NCBI GenBank assembly: GCA_036937835.1
Contig: CM072879.1
Location: forward strand, 5,804,001 to 5,868,000
DNA length: 64,000 bases
Direction: 5' to 3'
DNA from: Pampus argenteus
Taxonomy: Eukaryota > Chordata > Actinopteri > Scombriformes > Stromateidae
Below, in pieces: positions 25,105 through 37,900 of this stretch; position 1 is the first letter of the stretch; every line of letters begins with the position of its first letter. The notes under the pieces were generated by a model that made no database searches, was not told the origin of the DNA, and saw only the letters and a program-made list of their open reading frames with translations. Position numbers and translations under genes: made by a program.

Positions 25105-28100
25105 CTGTAGGGACAGGTCGTGGTAAATTAATAGTGTGCTTGCAGCGACTAGATATTGTTAATGTATTTGCTATTGATGGAGTGAGATAACATGAGTAGC
25201 TTCAGCCTTACTTAACACAAAACATAAATCCTCCAAGGCCATTGAGAAGGAGCGGTATGGGCAGTGAGTTATTCCAAGCTTTTAGACAATGAGATCCTCT
25301 CAACCCCAGTCACATTAATTTAATTCATATGAATAATTCTCACAAGCACTGTTAGGACAGTGGTGAATAAATACAGCATTATTTTAGAGGTTGTTTTGTT
25401 TAGGATTATAGCTTTCTTGACAAGGTGCACTCTACCTGAAACTAAGGGAATAATCCACTTGATCCTTCATAAGAGCTGTCACAGTGCTACCCTTTTCTAA
25501 GCCTACTTTGAACTTTTGGGATTTGACAGTCTTTGGTGTGCTCCAACATGACTGGTCTACTTTTAAACAGCTTCAACTGTCAATGCAGACTCGTATATAG
25601 AGAAGCAGATTAAGTGTGTGGCGGTCGTAGTAGCGAATGACTGACTTTCGTACGGGATGTTGGAGTTTTCCGTCCTGTCACAGACCTACAACATTCACCT
25701 TAACCCTAATCCTTATCAACTCTAACTTCTTCCCCAGACCTCAACCAGGTGTTTTTGTTACCTTTTTATTACAGTCCATTTAAGATATAACCGTTATCTT
25801 TCCCTTTTTTTTTTTGGAGTTCATTTTAATAGTTTTTGATATTGTGCACCCATTAGGCAGGAGGCGTGCTACTCGGAAACTCAAGAGACACAGTATAAAA
25901 GATTTGACGGTTCACTTTCCAGCACTACATGCAACCAACTGCATTATGTCTGCTGGGTCACAAGGTCTGTAAGAACTTTTCTATGGCTCTATTGGCAGTG
26001 AATATATAGCTTTCCATTGCCTGAATATTACCCACGACATCCCACTCCCCACGCAGCCTCAAAGTAACCCACTTTCCTTGAAGGAGAGTGAAGGGGACAC
26101 GAAGCTAAGGGAATGAACATCACCGCTGGTATGTGTGTTAACCAATCACATTTAATGGGTGAAACTATTCACTGTATAAAAACCTCCACATTGTCCTCTG
26201 GGCATGATTTTAGAATTCCACTGACTGTCTAAACATATTGTGTTCATGTCATGTTCAAACTGTGGCCTAAAAAAATGCCACAATGTTCAGCACGGCAGGA
26301 TGGCAATCAACTACCATGGCATGCAGAGAATTTTAATTGTCAGCGCTGTTGCCAAGACAACTTTGCTTTATATGTATAATAGTTTTTAACATATAAATTC
26401 AATAGCATTGTATGTCAGCATTATCCCTTTACAGCAAGACAGTTCTTTGAAACCTCACAATAGCATGTGAGGAACCTTTCTATGGTGCTTTGTCATATAT
26501 AACTGATAGGACATTTAATTTTTGAATCAGGATCTGCAAATGCTGAGTAACACAGCTGTACTATGAGTTTCAGGGCCAGATTATCTACAGAACGAAGTAG
26601 TTAGTGAAAAGTCAGCTGTCATAGAGCGGGATATTGGCACATATTTTATAATCTCTCCTGAAAAGGCATTCATGGTTGTTGCGATCAATTGTTCACATAA
26701 AACGACGGAAATAGTCGTGAATGAATGAAAGAATGAGAAAAGAGGGCTCTAATCTCAAATTTGCATCAGCCTGTCGGATGATGAGATTTCAAGACAAACG
26801 GTTCAATAAGCGGTTCAACATCAGCAGACAACATCAGGTTAAAAAGTCCCTATCGAGTCGAACATGTTTAGGAACGTTTGGCTGAAAGCATATGACAACA
26901 TATCTCTTTAGCAGCGATGTCGCTTATGAATCTGTTCACATCTCGCAAAAGCTCTACAAGGAGAGAATGTTCCACTCCGCTGCACAGAGAAAATCAGTCT
27001 CTCATAATGGCTCTGGGCAATTTCAGACCACACAGAATGACAAGGGAATCAATTTCCTTGGTTAGGTTATAGATGGATTTTCTTCACCCAGCCTTTTTTT
27101 TTTTATAAGAAATAACTGAGATATGTTATATGAATTATTAAGAAATCCTGAGCAGTGTTACAGTAGTATGTTGAGGGCTACATCACTTTTCGGAAACATA
27201 ATGAATTCAAAGAGAATTTTTAAGAAATGTGATGCTCTTGCTTTTACATTTCTGTCCAAAAAGTGTTTGCGTAAAGAGTAATCTATCACACATTCACATG
27301 CAATGAATATATTATATGATACATAAATGCCCTGTAATTCAAGTTCATAGGGAACTTGGTTGAATTACACATTGAAGACATTGTGAGTAGATGGATCAAG
27401 CCTGACCTCATGTGGAGGAGACTGAACAAAGCAGTTTACGAAATCTACAACACAGTTCAAATAAGTGCTTGATGATTTTTTTTTGATCAGCCCCTCATAC
27501 TGGCCTCTAGCTCCTTTGGTAGCATGCAGTGCATGTGCTATATAAGCAAAGGTAAAGAAGAGGCTTTTCCTGTTAGTAACATTTTAAATGCATAGTTTAA
27601 GTAATTTTCTTTTAAACATTTAGCATTTTTACATATATTTGTTAATAATAACCGAGTGGAGTTGTTCCACTCTTCACTGGGTCTACAGGTACTAACATCA
27701 CAACTATTTTTGGAAGCTGGTCCCGGTCCAATAGTCAACTTTAACAAGTGTAAGTATGAAAGTATGAAACATCTTGTTCCAGTTAAACCTTTTTAAATGA
27801 AAAATAATTACATAGGCCTATTCAGAGATTCTGGGTTTTCAATGAGGGAGAATGAGCTAATTTTAAGATTTTTTCTTTTTACTAGATAATGGAACTTTTA
27901 TATGGAAAAAAAAACATATGAGACAGAACTATTATTCGAAGTAGAGTAGCTTATTTTATAGCCTATACATCTTAAAACATCTTATGGGGGTCTTTAACCG
28001 AGGTTCATGTTGATGGGCCTATTTTGCACTGCATTCAGAGTGAGGTGCTGCTCAGGCGGGGAGGAAATAAATGGCTAAATGTCAAGTGTAAAATGTAAAT

Positions 28101-28130
28101 GTAATTACTCCCCTTCTGTCCGGGCTCACG
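25105..28130. other. intergenic, no gene recognised
   Basis: No exon with recognisable protein sequence was found on either strand. The interval is AT-rich and has few simple repeats. Confidence 0.55.
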
Positions 28131-28133
28131 GTA

Positions 28134-28324
28134 GGCGGGGCTCTGTTGCCATGACAATGACGTCAATGTTGGTGTCGAGTAACCAAAGGTCAAAATAAAG
28201 ACAAGTGAATGAAAACGGAAGGAAACTTAACAGGCTGCCCAGAATAGGACACAACACGACTAAATACAGCGTAAACATCGAACAAATTCATTGCGGTGGA
28301 TGTTGACTCTGTGTTTCTCTCGCG
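28134..28324 (+). promoter_or_regulatory. promoter with GC box, X-box and CRE, plus first-exon donor
   Basis: A GC box (GGCGGGGC, 28,134-28,141) is followed by an RFX-type X-box (GTTGCCATGACAA, 28,145-28,157). A perfect cAMP-response element (TGACGTCA, 28,158-28,165) touches the X-box. About 160 bases downstream a GCG-GTGAGT splice donor occurs at 28,325, with an alternative CCG-GTAAGG donor at 28,347. The surrounding 28,100-28,500 is locally richer in CpG than the flanks. This is what a vertebrate promoter and untranslated first exon look like. By known biology, adjacent RFX and CREB sites occur in MHC class II-type promoters, and X-boxes occur in ciliary gene promoters. No coding exon is evident downstream before the sialyltransferase relic. 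The direction is inferred from the donor. Confidence 0.55.
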
Positions 28325-29018
28325 GTGAGTCGTGTTGTAATCGCCGGTAAGGAAAACGTCAGACAGCAGAAGGTTAGGGTCACAGACAAGCTAACTGAAG
28401 CTAGCTGTGTCAGCGAGCGAGCTAGCCTCGGTCGTCGGCTAACATGAGCTAGTGCTAACAGTTACCATGTTATATTGTTTTCTCCGGCAGGCTTTCCTGA
28501 CAACACAAAGTTACTTTAGTCTGTTCGCCGGCGAAAGCACTTTACTTTACACAGTTGACGCTTGTTAACCGAGGCTATCTTGGCTAGTTAAGTTAGCTTT
28601 TTCCAGTGTTGCAGTCAGGATAGGACACAGTAGCTGGCCTTGCAGCAGTGTGTGTGTGTGTGTCTCACAGCTGTGTAACTTCACTGACATTACAGCACCG
28701 CTATGCTGCATCACTACTGTTTATCCACCTATTCGTAGTTTTCAGGCTAATGCCATTCGACCTATTGCTGGATGTTAATGTGGCATAGCAAGCTAGTTCG
28801 TTCATCTTTGGAAACCAGTGTAATAAATCCAGGTAAAAAAAAGTTTTTGTCAAATGACTGATAATTCATAGAAACTAGTAGCAGTTGTTGTAGCTCCTTG
28901 GCAATGAGCCTGTGAGTTGTCCTTGGAAGTCGTCCTCAGCATCAGCAGGATTACACAGCTAAACGTGTATAATGGAAATGAGGTCAGACTAACTTTTCTT
29001 TTTTCTTTTTCTTTTTAG

Positions 29019-29510
29019 GAAAACATACAACTGCAGACTATAATTCCTTTTAATGCTGGAAATCTTCATTCACTCCACACATCCTGGACAGTGGCAGTTA
29101 CTCTGGTTAATGGCCATTTCCATACCGCTTGTTGCCACTACTATGGTTACACCTGCAGATTGAAGCCAGCACAGATACAATAACAATTTTTTTGATACAA
29201 TTTTTCCCCCCCCCATCAGACGGCAGTGTTTTGACTTCGTCTTCGGCTGTCCATTTCATTGCCACTGACTGAGTTTGCAAATGCACTAAGTAGTTTGGGG
29301 CTGTAAACATCCCCGACTGGAAGCTGTCTATCCGCAGAGCTTTCAGTCTGATGTTTGCTGCTACCAGCTACCTCCAGCTCCACAGAAATGAATGTGCCAT
29401 GTCTATTTATCTGACCTGCTTCCTCAAAATCCAAATGTAATTGTCTGAGGAAGCCTGTATTACTAATCAGACCCTGCAGGTCACATTTGAGCCATAGCTT
29501 TGTGTTTTGG
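29019..29510 (+). other. possible untranslated exon downstream of the 28.1-kb promoter
   Basis: A strong pyrimidine tract and TAG acceptor (CTTTTTCTTTTTAG) ends at 29,018, and a TTTTG-GTAAGT donor sits at 29,511. In between is one small open frame of 36 codons starting MLEIFIHSTHPGQWQ with a hydrophobic stretch. It resembles no family I know. The exon is predicted only from splice signals. Confidence 0.25.
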
Positions 29511-31265
29511 TAAGTCTCATCTTATCTTATCCATTTGTCCAGATTTAGTCCATGTAAACATCCTACACTCAGCTGGAATCAGTTGCAGCAGAGGCTGAGA
29601 GAAGGTTGTTTACTTGAACTGGCTGGAAGTGACACTTTGACATAAAGAAAGCTGAGCGCCGGCGTTCACATCAAGGTCACACATCACCGGTTTAACAGTA
29701 TCTTTGATATGAGTTTAAAAAAAAAAAAGTAAAAAATAACATTTGCAGCTCACAGCCTCTAAAAAAAACTAGTAGATAACTTTGTGTACTTTTCATCATG
29801 TCATACCACTGAATTCTTTTGTGTTTTTAAAATGTTCATCAGACAAAGTAAGCAAATTGAAGACAATTTATCACAGGCACTTATGCTAATTAGATAAAAA
29901 AAAACAACTGAGTGGTATTTATCTCCTCAGGCTAACAAAATATCAATGCAACTGAGGTATAATTAAAACCAGACAGGCAAGTTGTGATATTTAATTATGT
30001 CATGTAACCGTTTGTATATCTGATACAAGGTAACCTGTATAAACATAGCACTCCTATTAATGTAATATGTGATGTTTGATGTAAAATATACAAAAAGGTT
30101 TGATTCAGAGTATGAGCTTCAGTTCCGTCAGATTTGTTGCAGGAAGCTGCTCCTTCTTTCATGTTGACCTCTTAAATAGACTTCTATAAATAGAGGCCCT
30201 GTTAGGGCCTAACAGCGCAGTCTAATTTCTGGATTCATCCATCAATCCGCAAGAGTAGGTATGTTAGTGAGAAGAAGAGGAGTTTATTTTTACCATAATT
30301 GTTCTGTGTTACTCCGGTGCTCCACTTAATTGTTGAACGGGATACAGATTTGATCAGTGTTGTGGCATCGTATGTGCTTTTTCATCCTACTTATTTTTAT
30401 ATTTTGTACTTATGAAGGTAATCTAGGGAAGAATATTTAATAAACCTGTATGGAAAATGCCACTTATAACATGTCATTGTGTTTTCTTAAAGTTTTAATG
30501 AGCAGCTGACAATATGTAAATTCATTAAATGATATATAATGAAAATACTGTAGCTGCAAACACATGTACTGTGTTATAATGAGCACATGGCATTTAGGAA
30601 ACAAATGCATATTTAGGAAAACTACTTTTGTTTTTGTTTTTTTATGGTGCTGTAGGTTGTTATATTCCAGAGAATAAAAGTAATGTAACGTTTTTAGACT
30701 CAAAACAAATCAACATAGCTTTATATATTCACTTAATTAAGGTGTGAGCTACCAACTGAGATCAACTGAACTTGATTTCCGTCATAGAATAACTTAACTA
30801 ATTTAACTGCAGCACATATGGTATAGTCACCACTGGGTGTCAGCCTTGTGCCTTGATTTGACCAACAGTGTGCTTCATGAAATCACAAGCTACAAACGAA
30901 ACATGCTACAATCATCGTTATAACACTGCTGCTGCTTTGCTCACTGTGTATTTGACAGCAACATGTGAATGCTGCTTCCTTAGCGTTAGCACTGATTCTT
31001 AAATCTGGTAATCTTGTACCAGGCGATAACACCACTGCTGTATGTCCTGTTTCGACTTCCAGGATAGTGCAAATATTGACAGATCTGGATGTAGAAACTG
31101 CCACACGAGCCAGATGATTATTTAAATCCCATGTATAAATCCAACCCTGTTTACTTAAACTTGCATTCATATGCAACTAAATTGCTATGTTGGACTGGGA
31201 AACATAATCGCTTCCTGGATGTTCACAGGCAGTGTTTTCTTTCAATATTTGTTGGGTTTTTTTTC

Positions 31266-31391
31266 TTTTGAATGACGGAAGCACTACATTTCAACTCTGT
31301 CTATCCACCTTGTTAGCTTTATAATCTTGCATGATTTTTTAAATACTTTTTTAGAACATCCCTCACTGTTTGTAGATAGTGTTTTGTTTTT
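31266..31391 (+). repeat. left arm of a 127-bp inverted repeat
   Basis: This arm is nearly identical, in reverse complement, to 32,466-32,594. Only a few substitutions and a length change in an A-run are visible (for example TAGATAG against TAGACAG). The arms are separated by about 1.07 kb that includes the relic sialyltransferase first exon. It may be one dispersed element inserted twice in opposite directions, or the ends of one unit. Confidence 0.85.
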
Positions 31392-31809
31392 GAACAGGGA
31401 ACACTGGACCCCAATCGCATCTGTAGTTATTGTTTTGGTAAAGGCCACTGGCGAAAATGAGTGTCTAGTGTTGAGGGACAAAATATAACTCTGGGTATTC
31501 GCCATTAAAACCATCTGGGGCTTCTACGTCTTTGCATGCATCTCCCATGAGAGATTGGGCTTTAGCCGTAATGAACGTGTCTTTGGTCACACGCCTCCTT
31601 ACATAGTGACTGGCAGGCCAAGGAGTCCCCCCCAAAAACTTAATAGATTATGTAAATGGTTTCAGACAAGAGCTGTATTGGGCAAATTAAACACTCAGCT
31701 CAACATAAGATAAAAAAATATCTACGATCGGTGTGCAGAACGCAATGAATTCACTCCTATTGACCACGTTCTGATGCTCTTACCTTTTAGTTGGCTCTGC
31801 TTTTTCCAG

Positions 31810-31888
31810 GCCAAGTTCTCTGGTTCTTATACAGTGACAAGTGTTAGACTCGAACTATTGAATTTCAACCCCTGACTGGAACAAGTTG
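31810..31888 (+). other. possible small untranslated exon
   Basis: Bounded by a TTTTTCCAG acceptor and a GTAAGT donor. It has no convincing open frame. It might join the 28.1-kb promoter to the sialyltransferase unit. The evidence is splice signals only. Confidence 0.2.
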
Positions 31889-32209
31889 GGTAAGTTGTGT
31901 TGTTGATTTCTTTCTTTTCCTGGATGCTTTGTAGATAACGAAAGTTGCCAAGTCAGTGCCCTCAATGCTGAAGATCTGACCTTACATGCAGCAATTAGTG
32001 TGTAAATTAATATGAAAAGTACTGTGGATAGAGTTCCAATAGTTTTTAGATTTCAGATTCAGATGGAAACTTTCTCACTGCAGCCATGTTAAGAAGCATA
32101 AATGAAAAAAAAACAAAACAATTTGTTTGCAGTTAAATAATGTCAAAATAGTTTTTTTCATGATCAAACACATTCCCTAAACAATAAGCCAGAAGGGAGG
32201 GTCACACAT

Positions 32210-32430
32210 TTCTAATGTAACAAACGGTGTGCCGATGAGAAGCTATCATTTACAGTGAGGAGCTATGAAGGTTGGAAACGGTTATTAACTCTCTGCCCCT
32301 CCCTGAGAATGTCATGATGTGCTCATCAGTGCTGCCAGGTTACAGCAGCGTCTAAATTGTATTTGTCTCACTGTTTTGTTTTTTTTCCAATTTAAACTCT
32401 TGTCATGTAAGAGGAAATTTTAAAATACGT
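32210..32430 (+). pseudogene. relic of the st3gal1-like promoter and first untranslated exon
   Basis: This stretch aligns with the region just upstream of gene A (38,035-38,250). Shared blocks include GAGAAGCTAT, CTCTGCCCCTCC, GCTCATCAGT, CAGGTTAC and TTTGTCTCAC. In gene A it ends TTATCAG before GTAAGAG. Here the exon end has become TTGTCAT before GTAAGAG, which weakens the donor. It belongs to the broken copy whose second exon is at 34,794. Confidence 0.6.
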
Positions 32431-32465
32431 CTTAACACATTTCAACTGATGGTGGACTTTTTGTA

Positions 32466-32594
32466 GAAAACAAAACACTGTCTACAAACAGTGAGGGATG
32501 TTCTAAAAAGTATTAAAAAAAAATTCATGCAAGATTATAAAGCTAACAAGGTGGATAGACAGAGTTGAAATGTAGTGCTTCCGTCATTCAAAAA
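32466..32594 (-). repeat. right arm of a 127-bp inverted repeat
   Basis: Reverse complement partner of 31,266-31,391. The paralogous positions in genes A and B lack it, so it was inserted into the intron of the relic copy after duplication, or lost from the others. Confidence 0.85.
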
Positions 32595-33105
32595 AAAAAA
32601 AACTGAAAAAAAAAAACTGAACAGGCTATCATGAGATGCACGTACCAAAAGGTATGTGTGTGTGTATCAGATTGTTCTTCCTCATTGACCGTGTTCTATT
32701 TCGTTTGTTTGTTTGTACTCTTCTGCTTTGGCCAAACAAAAGTTTAAAAAACATTCAATGTGACAAATTATACTGAATGCCGAGCGCTATTAGTAACCTA
32801 ATACTCTATGGAGAAGAAAAAAAAAAAGCATACAAGTGGTTTTCATGTAGCCCTGTTGACGTTCGATCTGGCTGGAGATGAGAAAATATTTGACGCTTGT
32901 TATGTTGTTTTATTTTTTTCTTTTCCTTTGTTGTCATTGTATTTGAGTAATACCTTCTCTGTCAGCACCTGTAAAGACTGTTTTGTCAGTCAAACATGTA
33001 GCACAGGTTTATGACTAAATAAGCAGGTGTGGTGCCAGTAGAGAAGTCAGGACATATTGTAAGCTGTTCACTTTTGCGTCCTCTGGTTTCAGTGTACTTC
33101 ACATA

Positions 33106-34700
33106 CACACGTGGACAAAATTGTTGGTACCCTTCGTTTAATTAAAAAAAAAAATCACAATGGTCACAGAAATAACTTCTTCAATCTGTAAAAAGTAATA
33201 ATAAATAAAAAATTCTAAGAAATTTAACCAATGAAAGTCAGGCATTGCTTTTCAACGATGCTTCAAGAGAATTATTTTAAAAAATAAACTCATGAAACAG
33301 GCCGGGACAAAAATGATGGTACCCCTAGAAAAGATTGAAAATAATGTGACCAAAGGGACATGTTAAATTCAAAGTGTGTCCACTAATTAGCATCACCTGT
33401 CTCTACAAGCAGTACTCAGTCAGTGGACCTATATATAGGACTACAGGTAGTCACTGTGCTGTTTGGTGACATGGTGTGTATGACACTCAACATGGACCAG
33501 AGGAAGCAAAGGAAAGAGTTGTCTCAGGACATTAGAAAGAAAACTATCAACAAGCATCTTAAAGGTAAAGGCTATAAGACCATCTCCAAGCAGCTTGATG
33601 TTCCTGTGGCAACAGTTGCACATATTGGATGGAACTGTAGCCAACCTCCCTGGACGTGGCCGCAGGAGGAAAATTGATGACAAATCAAGGAGAAGGATAA
33701 TACGAATGGGTAACAAAAGAGCCCAGAAAAACTTCTAAAGAGGTTAAAGGTGAACTTCAAGCTCAAGGAACATCAGTGTCAGATCGCACCATCCGTCGTT
33801 GTTTGAGCCAAAATGGACTTCATGGGAGACGACCGAGGAGGACACCATTGTTGAAAACAAGTCATATAAAAAAGCCAGACTGGAATTTGACAAACTACAT
33901 GTTGACAAGCCACACAGGTTCTGGGAGAATGTCCTATGGACAGATGAGACAAAAATGGAACTTTTTGGCAAGGCACATCAGCTCTATGTTCACAGACGAA
34001 AAAATGAAGTGTATAAAGAAAAGAACACTGTCCCTACTGTGAAACATGGAGGAGGCTCAGTAATGTTTTGGGGCTGCTTTGCTGCATCTGGCACAGGGTG
34101 TCTTGAATCTGTGCAGGGTACAATGAAGTCTCAAGACTATCAAGGGATTCTAGAGAGAAATGCGCTGGCCAGTGTCAGAAAGCTTGGTCTCAGTCGCAGG
34201 TCATGGGTCTTGCAAAAGGAGCTAAAAACACCCAAGAATGGCTAAGAGGAAAACCCTGGACAATTCTAAAGTGGCCTTCTATGAGCCCTGACCTTAATCC
34301 TATTGAGCATCTTTGGAAGGAGCTGAAAAATCCCGTCCGGAAAAGGCACCCTTTAAACCTGAGACAACTGGAGCAGTTTGCGCAGGAGGGTGCAAAAGTC
34401 TAATTGACAGTTACAGGAATCGTTTGATTGCAGTGATTGCCTCAAAAGGTTGTGCAACATAATATTAAAATGAATTAATTTATAGGGTACCATCATTTTT
34501 GTCCAGACCTGTTTCATGAGTTTATTTTTTAAAATAATTCTCTTGAAGCATGGTTGAAAAGCAATGCCTGACTTTCATTGGTTAAATTTCTTAGAATTTT
34601 TATTAATTATTACTTTTTACAGATTGAGGTTATTTCTGTGACCATTGTGAGTTTTTCTTTCATTAAACAAAGGGTACCAACAATTTTGTCCACGTGTGTG
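33106..34700 (+). mobile_element. Tc1-like transposon, about 1.6 kb
   Basis: The element has long inverted ends beginning CACACGTGGACAAAATTG (left) and its complement (right), with similarity extending roughly 200 bp inward. TA lies next to both ends (33,104-33,105 and 34,701-34,702), the usual Tc1/mariner target; the right end has one extra TG. The interior carries a broken transposase. It is inserted in the intron of the relic sialyltransferase copy. Gene A has the uninterrupted target at about 39,280-39,290. Confidence 0.92.
33492..34402 (+). pseudogene. Tc1-like transposase, frameshifted
   Basis: Recognisable pieces run in order across at least three reading frames. First comes an N-terminal helix-turn-helix part starting MDQRKQRKELSQDIRKK (33,492 onward). 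Then a middle part has RTIRRCLSQNGLHGR, LWTDETKMELFG with the first catalytic aspartate, and KHGGGSVMFWG. The C-terminal part is SPDLNPIEHLWKELK with the last catalytic glutamate. The frame breaks fall near 33,630, 33,870 and 34,200, and part of the region holding the second aspartate seems lost. The protein is therefore not functional. The intact family catalyses cut-and-paste transposition into TA. Confidence 0.9.
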
Positions 34701-34793
34701 TATATGATGAATTTCTCTCAGTAATATTATGACATCTGTCACGTTCGTGATTTAACTCATGTCACCACTCATTGTATCCACAGATCTGTTCTT

Positions 34794-34997
34794 CATACAA
34801 CAACATCACGCTGCCGAGATGCTTTCCAGAATTGAAAAGAACCATATTTGTCATTACCCTACTGTGTATCACTGCCTTCACGGTGTGTTTTCAACATCTA
34901 CGTGGAATGTATTTGTACTTTCTCAGGGGCCTGTCACAAATGTTTAACAGAGGGTGATAATTATGTAACCCCAGAAGATGCTTTCAGTTGGTGGAAG
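34794..34997 (+). pseudogene. st3gal1-like relic, second exon (N-terminal part)
   Basis: It aligns with the ATG-containing exon of gene A (39,380-39,654), from the shared ATCTGTTCTTCATACAAC to the TTGGTGGAAG-GTAAAT donor. One extra T follows CCAGAAT, shifting the frame right after the start. About 70 bases coding for the conserved DDPWF-ELINAS part are missing. No later exons (sialylmotifs L, S, III, VS) follow before gene A. This is a dead partial copy. Confidence 0.88.
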
Positions 34998-34999
34998 GT

Positions 35000-37900
35000 A
35001 AATGCCAACACGTTATAGACACGCTACAAATATTCCACTAATAGGAACCTGTTTAGTGCAAGCTGTCAAAGTGTTCTTTGTTAGCAAGAAACGACTTTTT
35101 GATGCATGCCAACACAAAGCAGAAGTCGTGTGGCAACACATGCTTTGTGCATCTATTTGTACGTGTACAATTAAAATTCAAGCCACTAAAACTGAGACTG
35201 TTGAGAAATGCCGCGTTGTGTTGTGTTAAATGACGCGACGTCGCAACATAATGCAATGTTTACAAGGTTCTGCTCAATTCATGTGTCATGTGTTCATAAT
35301 TATCACACTCTGTTAAATATTTGTGACAGCCTCTTCTCTCTCTCCTTCAGATACACACAGGTTTATGACTATACTAGTCATAAACCTGTGTTACATGTTT
35401 GACTGAGATAAAGAGTCTTTACAGGTGCTGTCATAAATATATTTTCTAACATCAACAGGGCTGCGTAACTACCACTTACATGTTCTTGTTTTTTTTTCCA
35501 TAGAGTATTATGCGCTGATGATCCCTCTTACAAAAAATGTATAATCGTCACAATAACTGTCAAAAGAACGGCAGTGTTTTGATTTTGTTTGTTTGTTTGT
35601 TGTTGTTTTTTTTTAATTCATCTGGCTCAGTGTTATGGGTGTTATGTTACTGATACCTCATACTTGCAGAAAGGGAGAAGGTATGTATTTGTGGAGCACA
35701 CAGTATAAAAAAGGTTAATGGTAACCAAAAGTAAACCTACACATATCTATTGAGATACCAATTGTTCTATTTGTTTGCTGTTTTTTTTTTTTGTTTGTTT
35801 TTTTTTTTTGGAATTTGCGAATTGAAAACATAAAAAAAAAAATAAATAAATAAAAAAAAAAGTTTAAAAGCAGCAGAGGACAATCCTTTGCAGGTCACAT
35901 GACCCTGACATCAGCACATGTGTTGCATACATCACATACTATATGCTCTGTCATTAAAATGTAGTGCGCCTCATAGTGTTGTCACGATACCAACATTTTA
36001 CCAAAATGTATTTTGATACTTTTTCAAATAAAAAGAGAACAAAGAACGGTTGGGAAAAAAAAAAACAAAAAAAAAAAACTATCCCTTTAATTTAGCTGCT
36101 TTGAAGATGTATGTACAAGCACACTTCTATGTAATAATACAGTTTTAATTATTACCAGGTTTCAATCAGGTTTTACACTTTTACAGACTGAATGTCTGTT
36201 TGTTGCTGTGAGACATTCAGGAAAGTGTCCATTGTCTTGACTTTTGATGGTCTCTGTCTAGAGAAGTTTCAGAATGAAATGAACAGCATGTTGATTGTTG
36301 TTGTTTACTGAGTACTGATATAAAAAAAAAAACAAAAAAAAAACATTTTCATAATGTCATTTTGTGAATTCTTATTTTAAAGTTTAACTAAGGTGTGTTA
36401 AGTGCATTTATTTAATTTTAAGTACTGCCTACTTATATTAACTCAATGTGACTTATCTTTATTGAGTTCCTGTTAACTTTATTGAATTACTTACTTTTCT
36501 CAAGGTAATCAGTTTACTTGAAGAAATTTAGGTAACTGATTACCTTGGGAAAAGTCAGTAAACAAACTTAAGAAACTAATAAGGTATATTTAATACTAAT
36601 CAATAGTTTATCAGTGACAAAAAGTCAATTAAAATAAACTAAATTGTTCTAAATACCCTGAAAACATATTCATTTTCTAAACTATCCAGGTGGTTGGCAA
36701 CCTATCAGCCCATTTGTTGCAATATTTTTTTTTTTCTTTCCTGGTGTGTCACGCAGTCTGGGAAAGACACACATGCCAGTTAGAATAGTCTCTGGCAGCG
36801 GACTATATAGATAGGCTATATTGCTTGATATCCTCATCGTGTCGTATGAGTCTTTGCTTCACCGATTTACTCTGATGGGAGGATTTATCAGGAGTACAGC
36901 TGCTTTACTCCAAACAGTCTCGCCATATAAACACGGACTGTGTGTGTGTGTGTGTTTGTGTGCGACAAACACACACACATGTAGGAAGCTGCATATTCTC
37001 CACCAAATCAAACCTCTCTGCCATTTTCAGACCTGTTTTGTACAAGTGAACCGTGGATGCAGTTAATCCATGACAAACACACTAACAAAAACTGATCGGA
37101 CTGGTTGTGGACAGGATTTAAAGACAGAATGAGACAATTGGTTGACACTGGTTTAAGAGGTTACATAAAGAGAGACCTGACGCCAAACCAAATACAGACC
37201 TTTTAAAGATAATAAAGCAGAACGACACACAGTAAGCTATTTAATTAATAAGCTATTTCATATATAAAATGATAGCCATCGATGAGAATATTTTAGAATA
37301 CTAACATCAGGTACTAACTGTGTGACAGGGTCTAATCCCCCAGAAGCCGAAGGCTTTAGAGAGACTAGACGCAGGTGTAAAGAGTTATGGGTCTTATTTA
37401 AACACAGATCTATGCAAATTGTCACGTCCACAGCAGACATATGTTTTGTCATCACTCCCCTGCATGACGGTACCCACACCCTCTCCGCATTCTGCAAGAC
37501 AGTCGTTAGGTTCAATACCTTTACTTAAACCGTTTCTATGAAAGTGCCTATGACTGACTATGAGTTCAAGGAGACTTCAGATCAGAGTAACAACTTAAGA
37601 AACAAGATCTTCCCTTACACGTTCTAACATGCTCGCAATGTCGGAGAGGTTCACGCGTATGTCTTAAAACAACAACAAGGACAACCAGGTGGGTGACATT
37701 GAACTAGGGTTTTTTTTTCCTCGCTGTAATCATTCTTTCTGTTCGTACTGATAAACAGGGAGCATGATTCCCTCCAAAAAAAAAAAAAAATGTCCCTCTT
37801 TTTATGTCAACAGACCTGATCTGTTCAACCACAGTGGAAGGATTGGAATAAAAAGAAGGAATTTCTTTGGAAGAAACCGACTTAATTTGGATGGCTGAAG

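Noticed and set aside
24762..25190. 142-codon plus-strand open frame
   Set aside because: It overlaps the minus-strand candidate exon, has cysteine- and leucine-rich random-looking sequence, and its frame is better explained as the antisense shadow of a GC-rich minus-strand coding-like tract.
33423..34403. A functional host gene made of the Tc1 transposase frames
   Set aside because: The coding pieces are in different frames, part of the catalytic core is missing, and inverted ends flank them.
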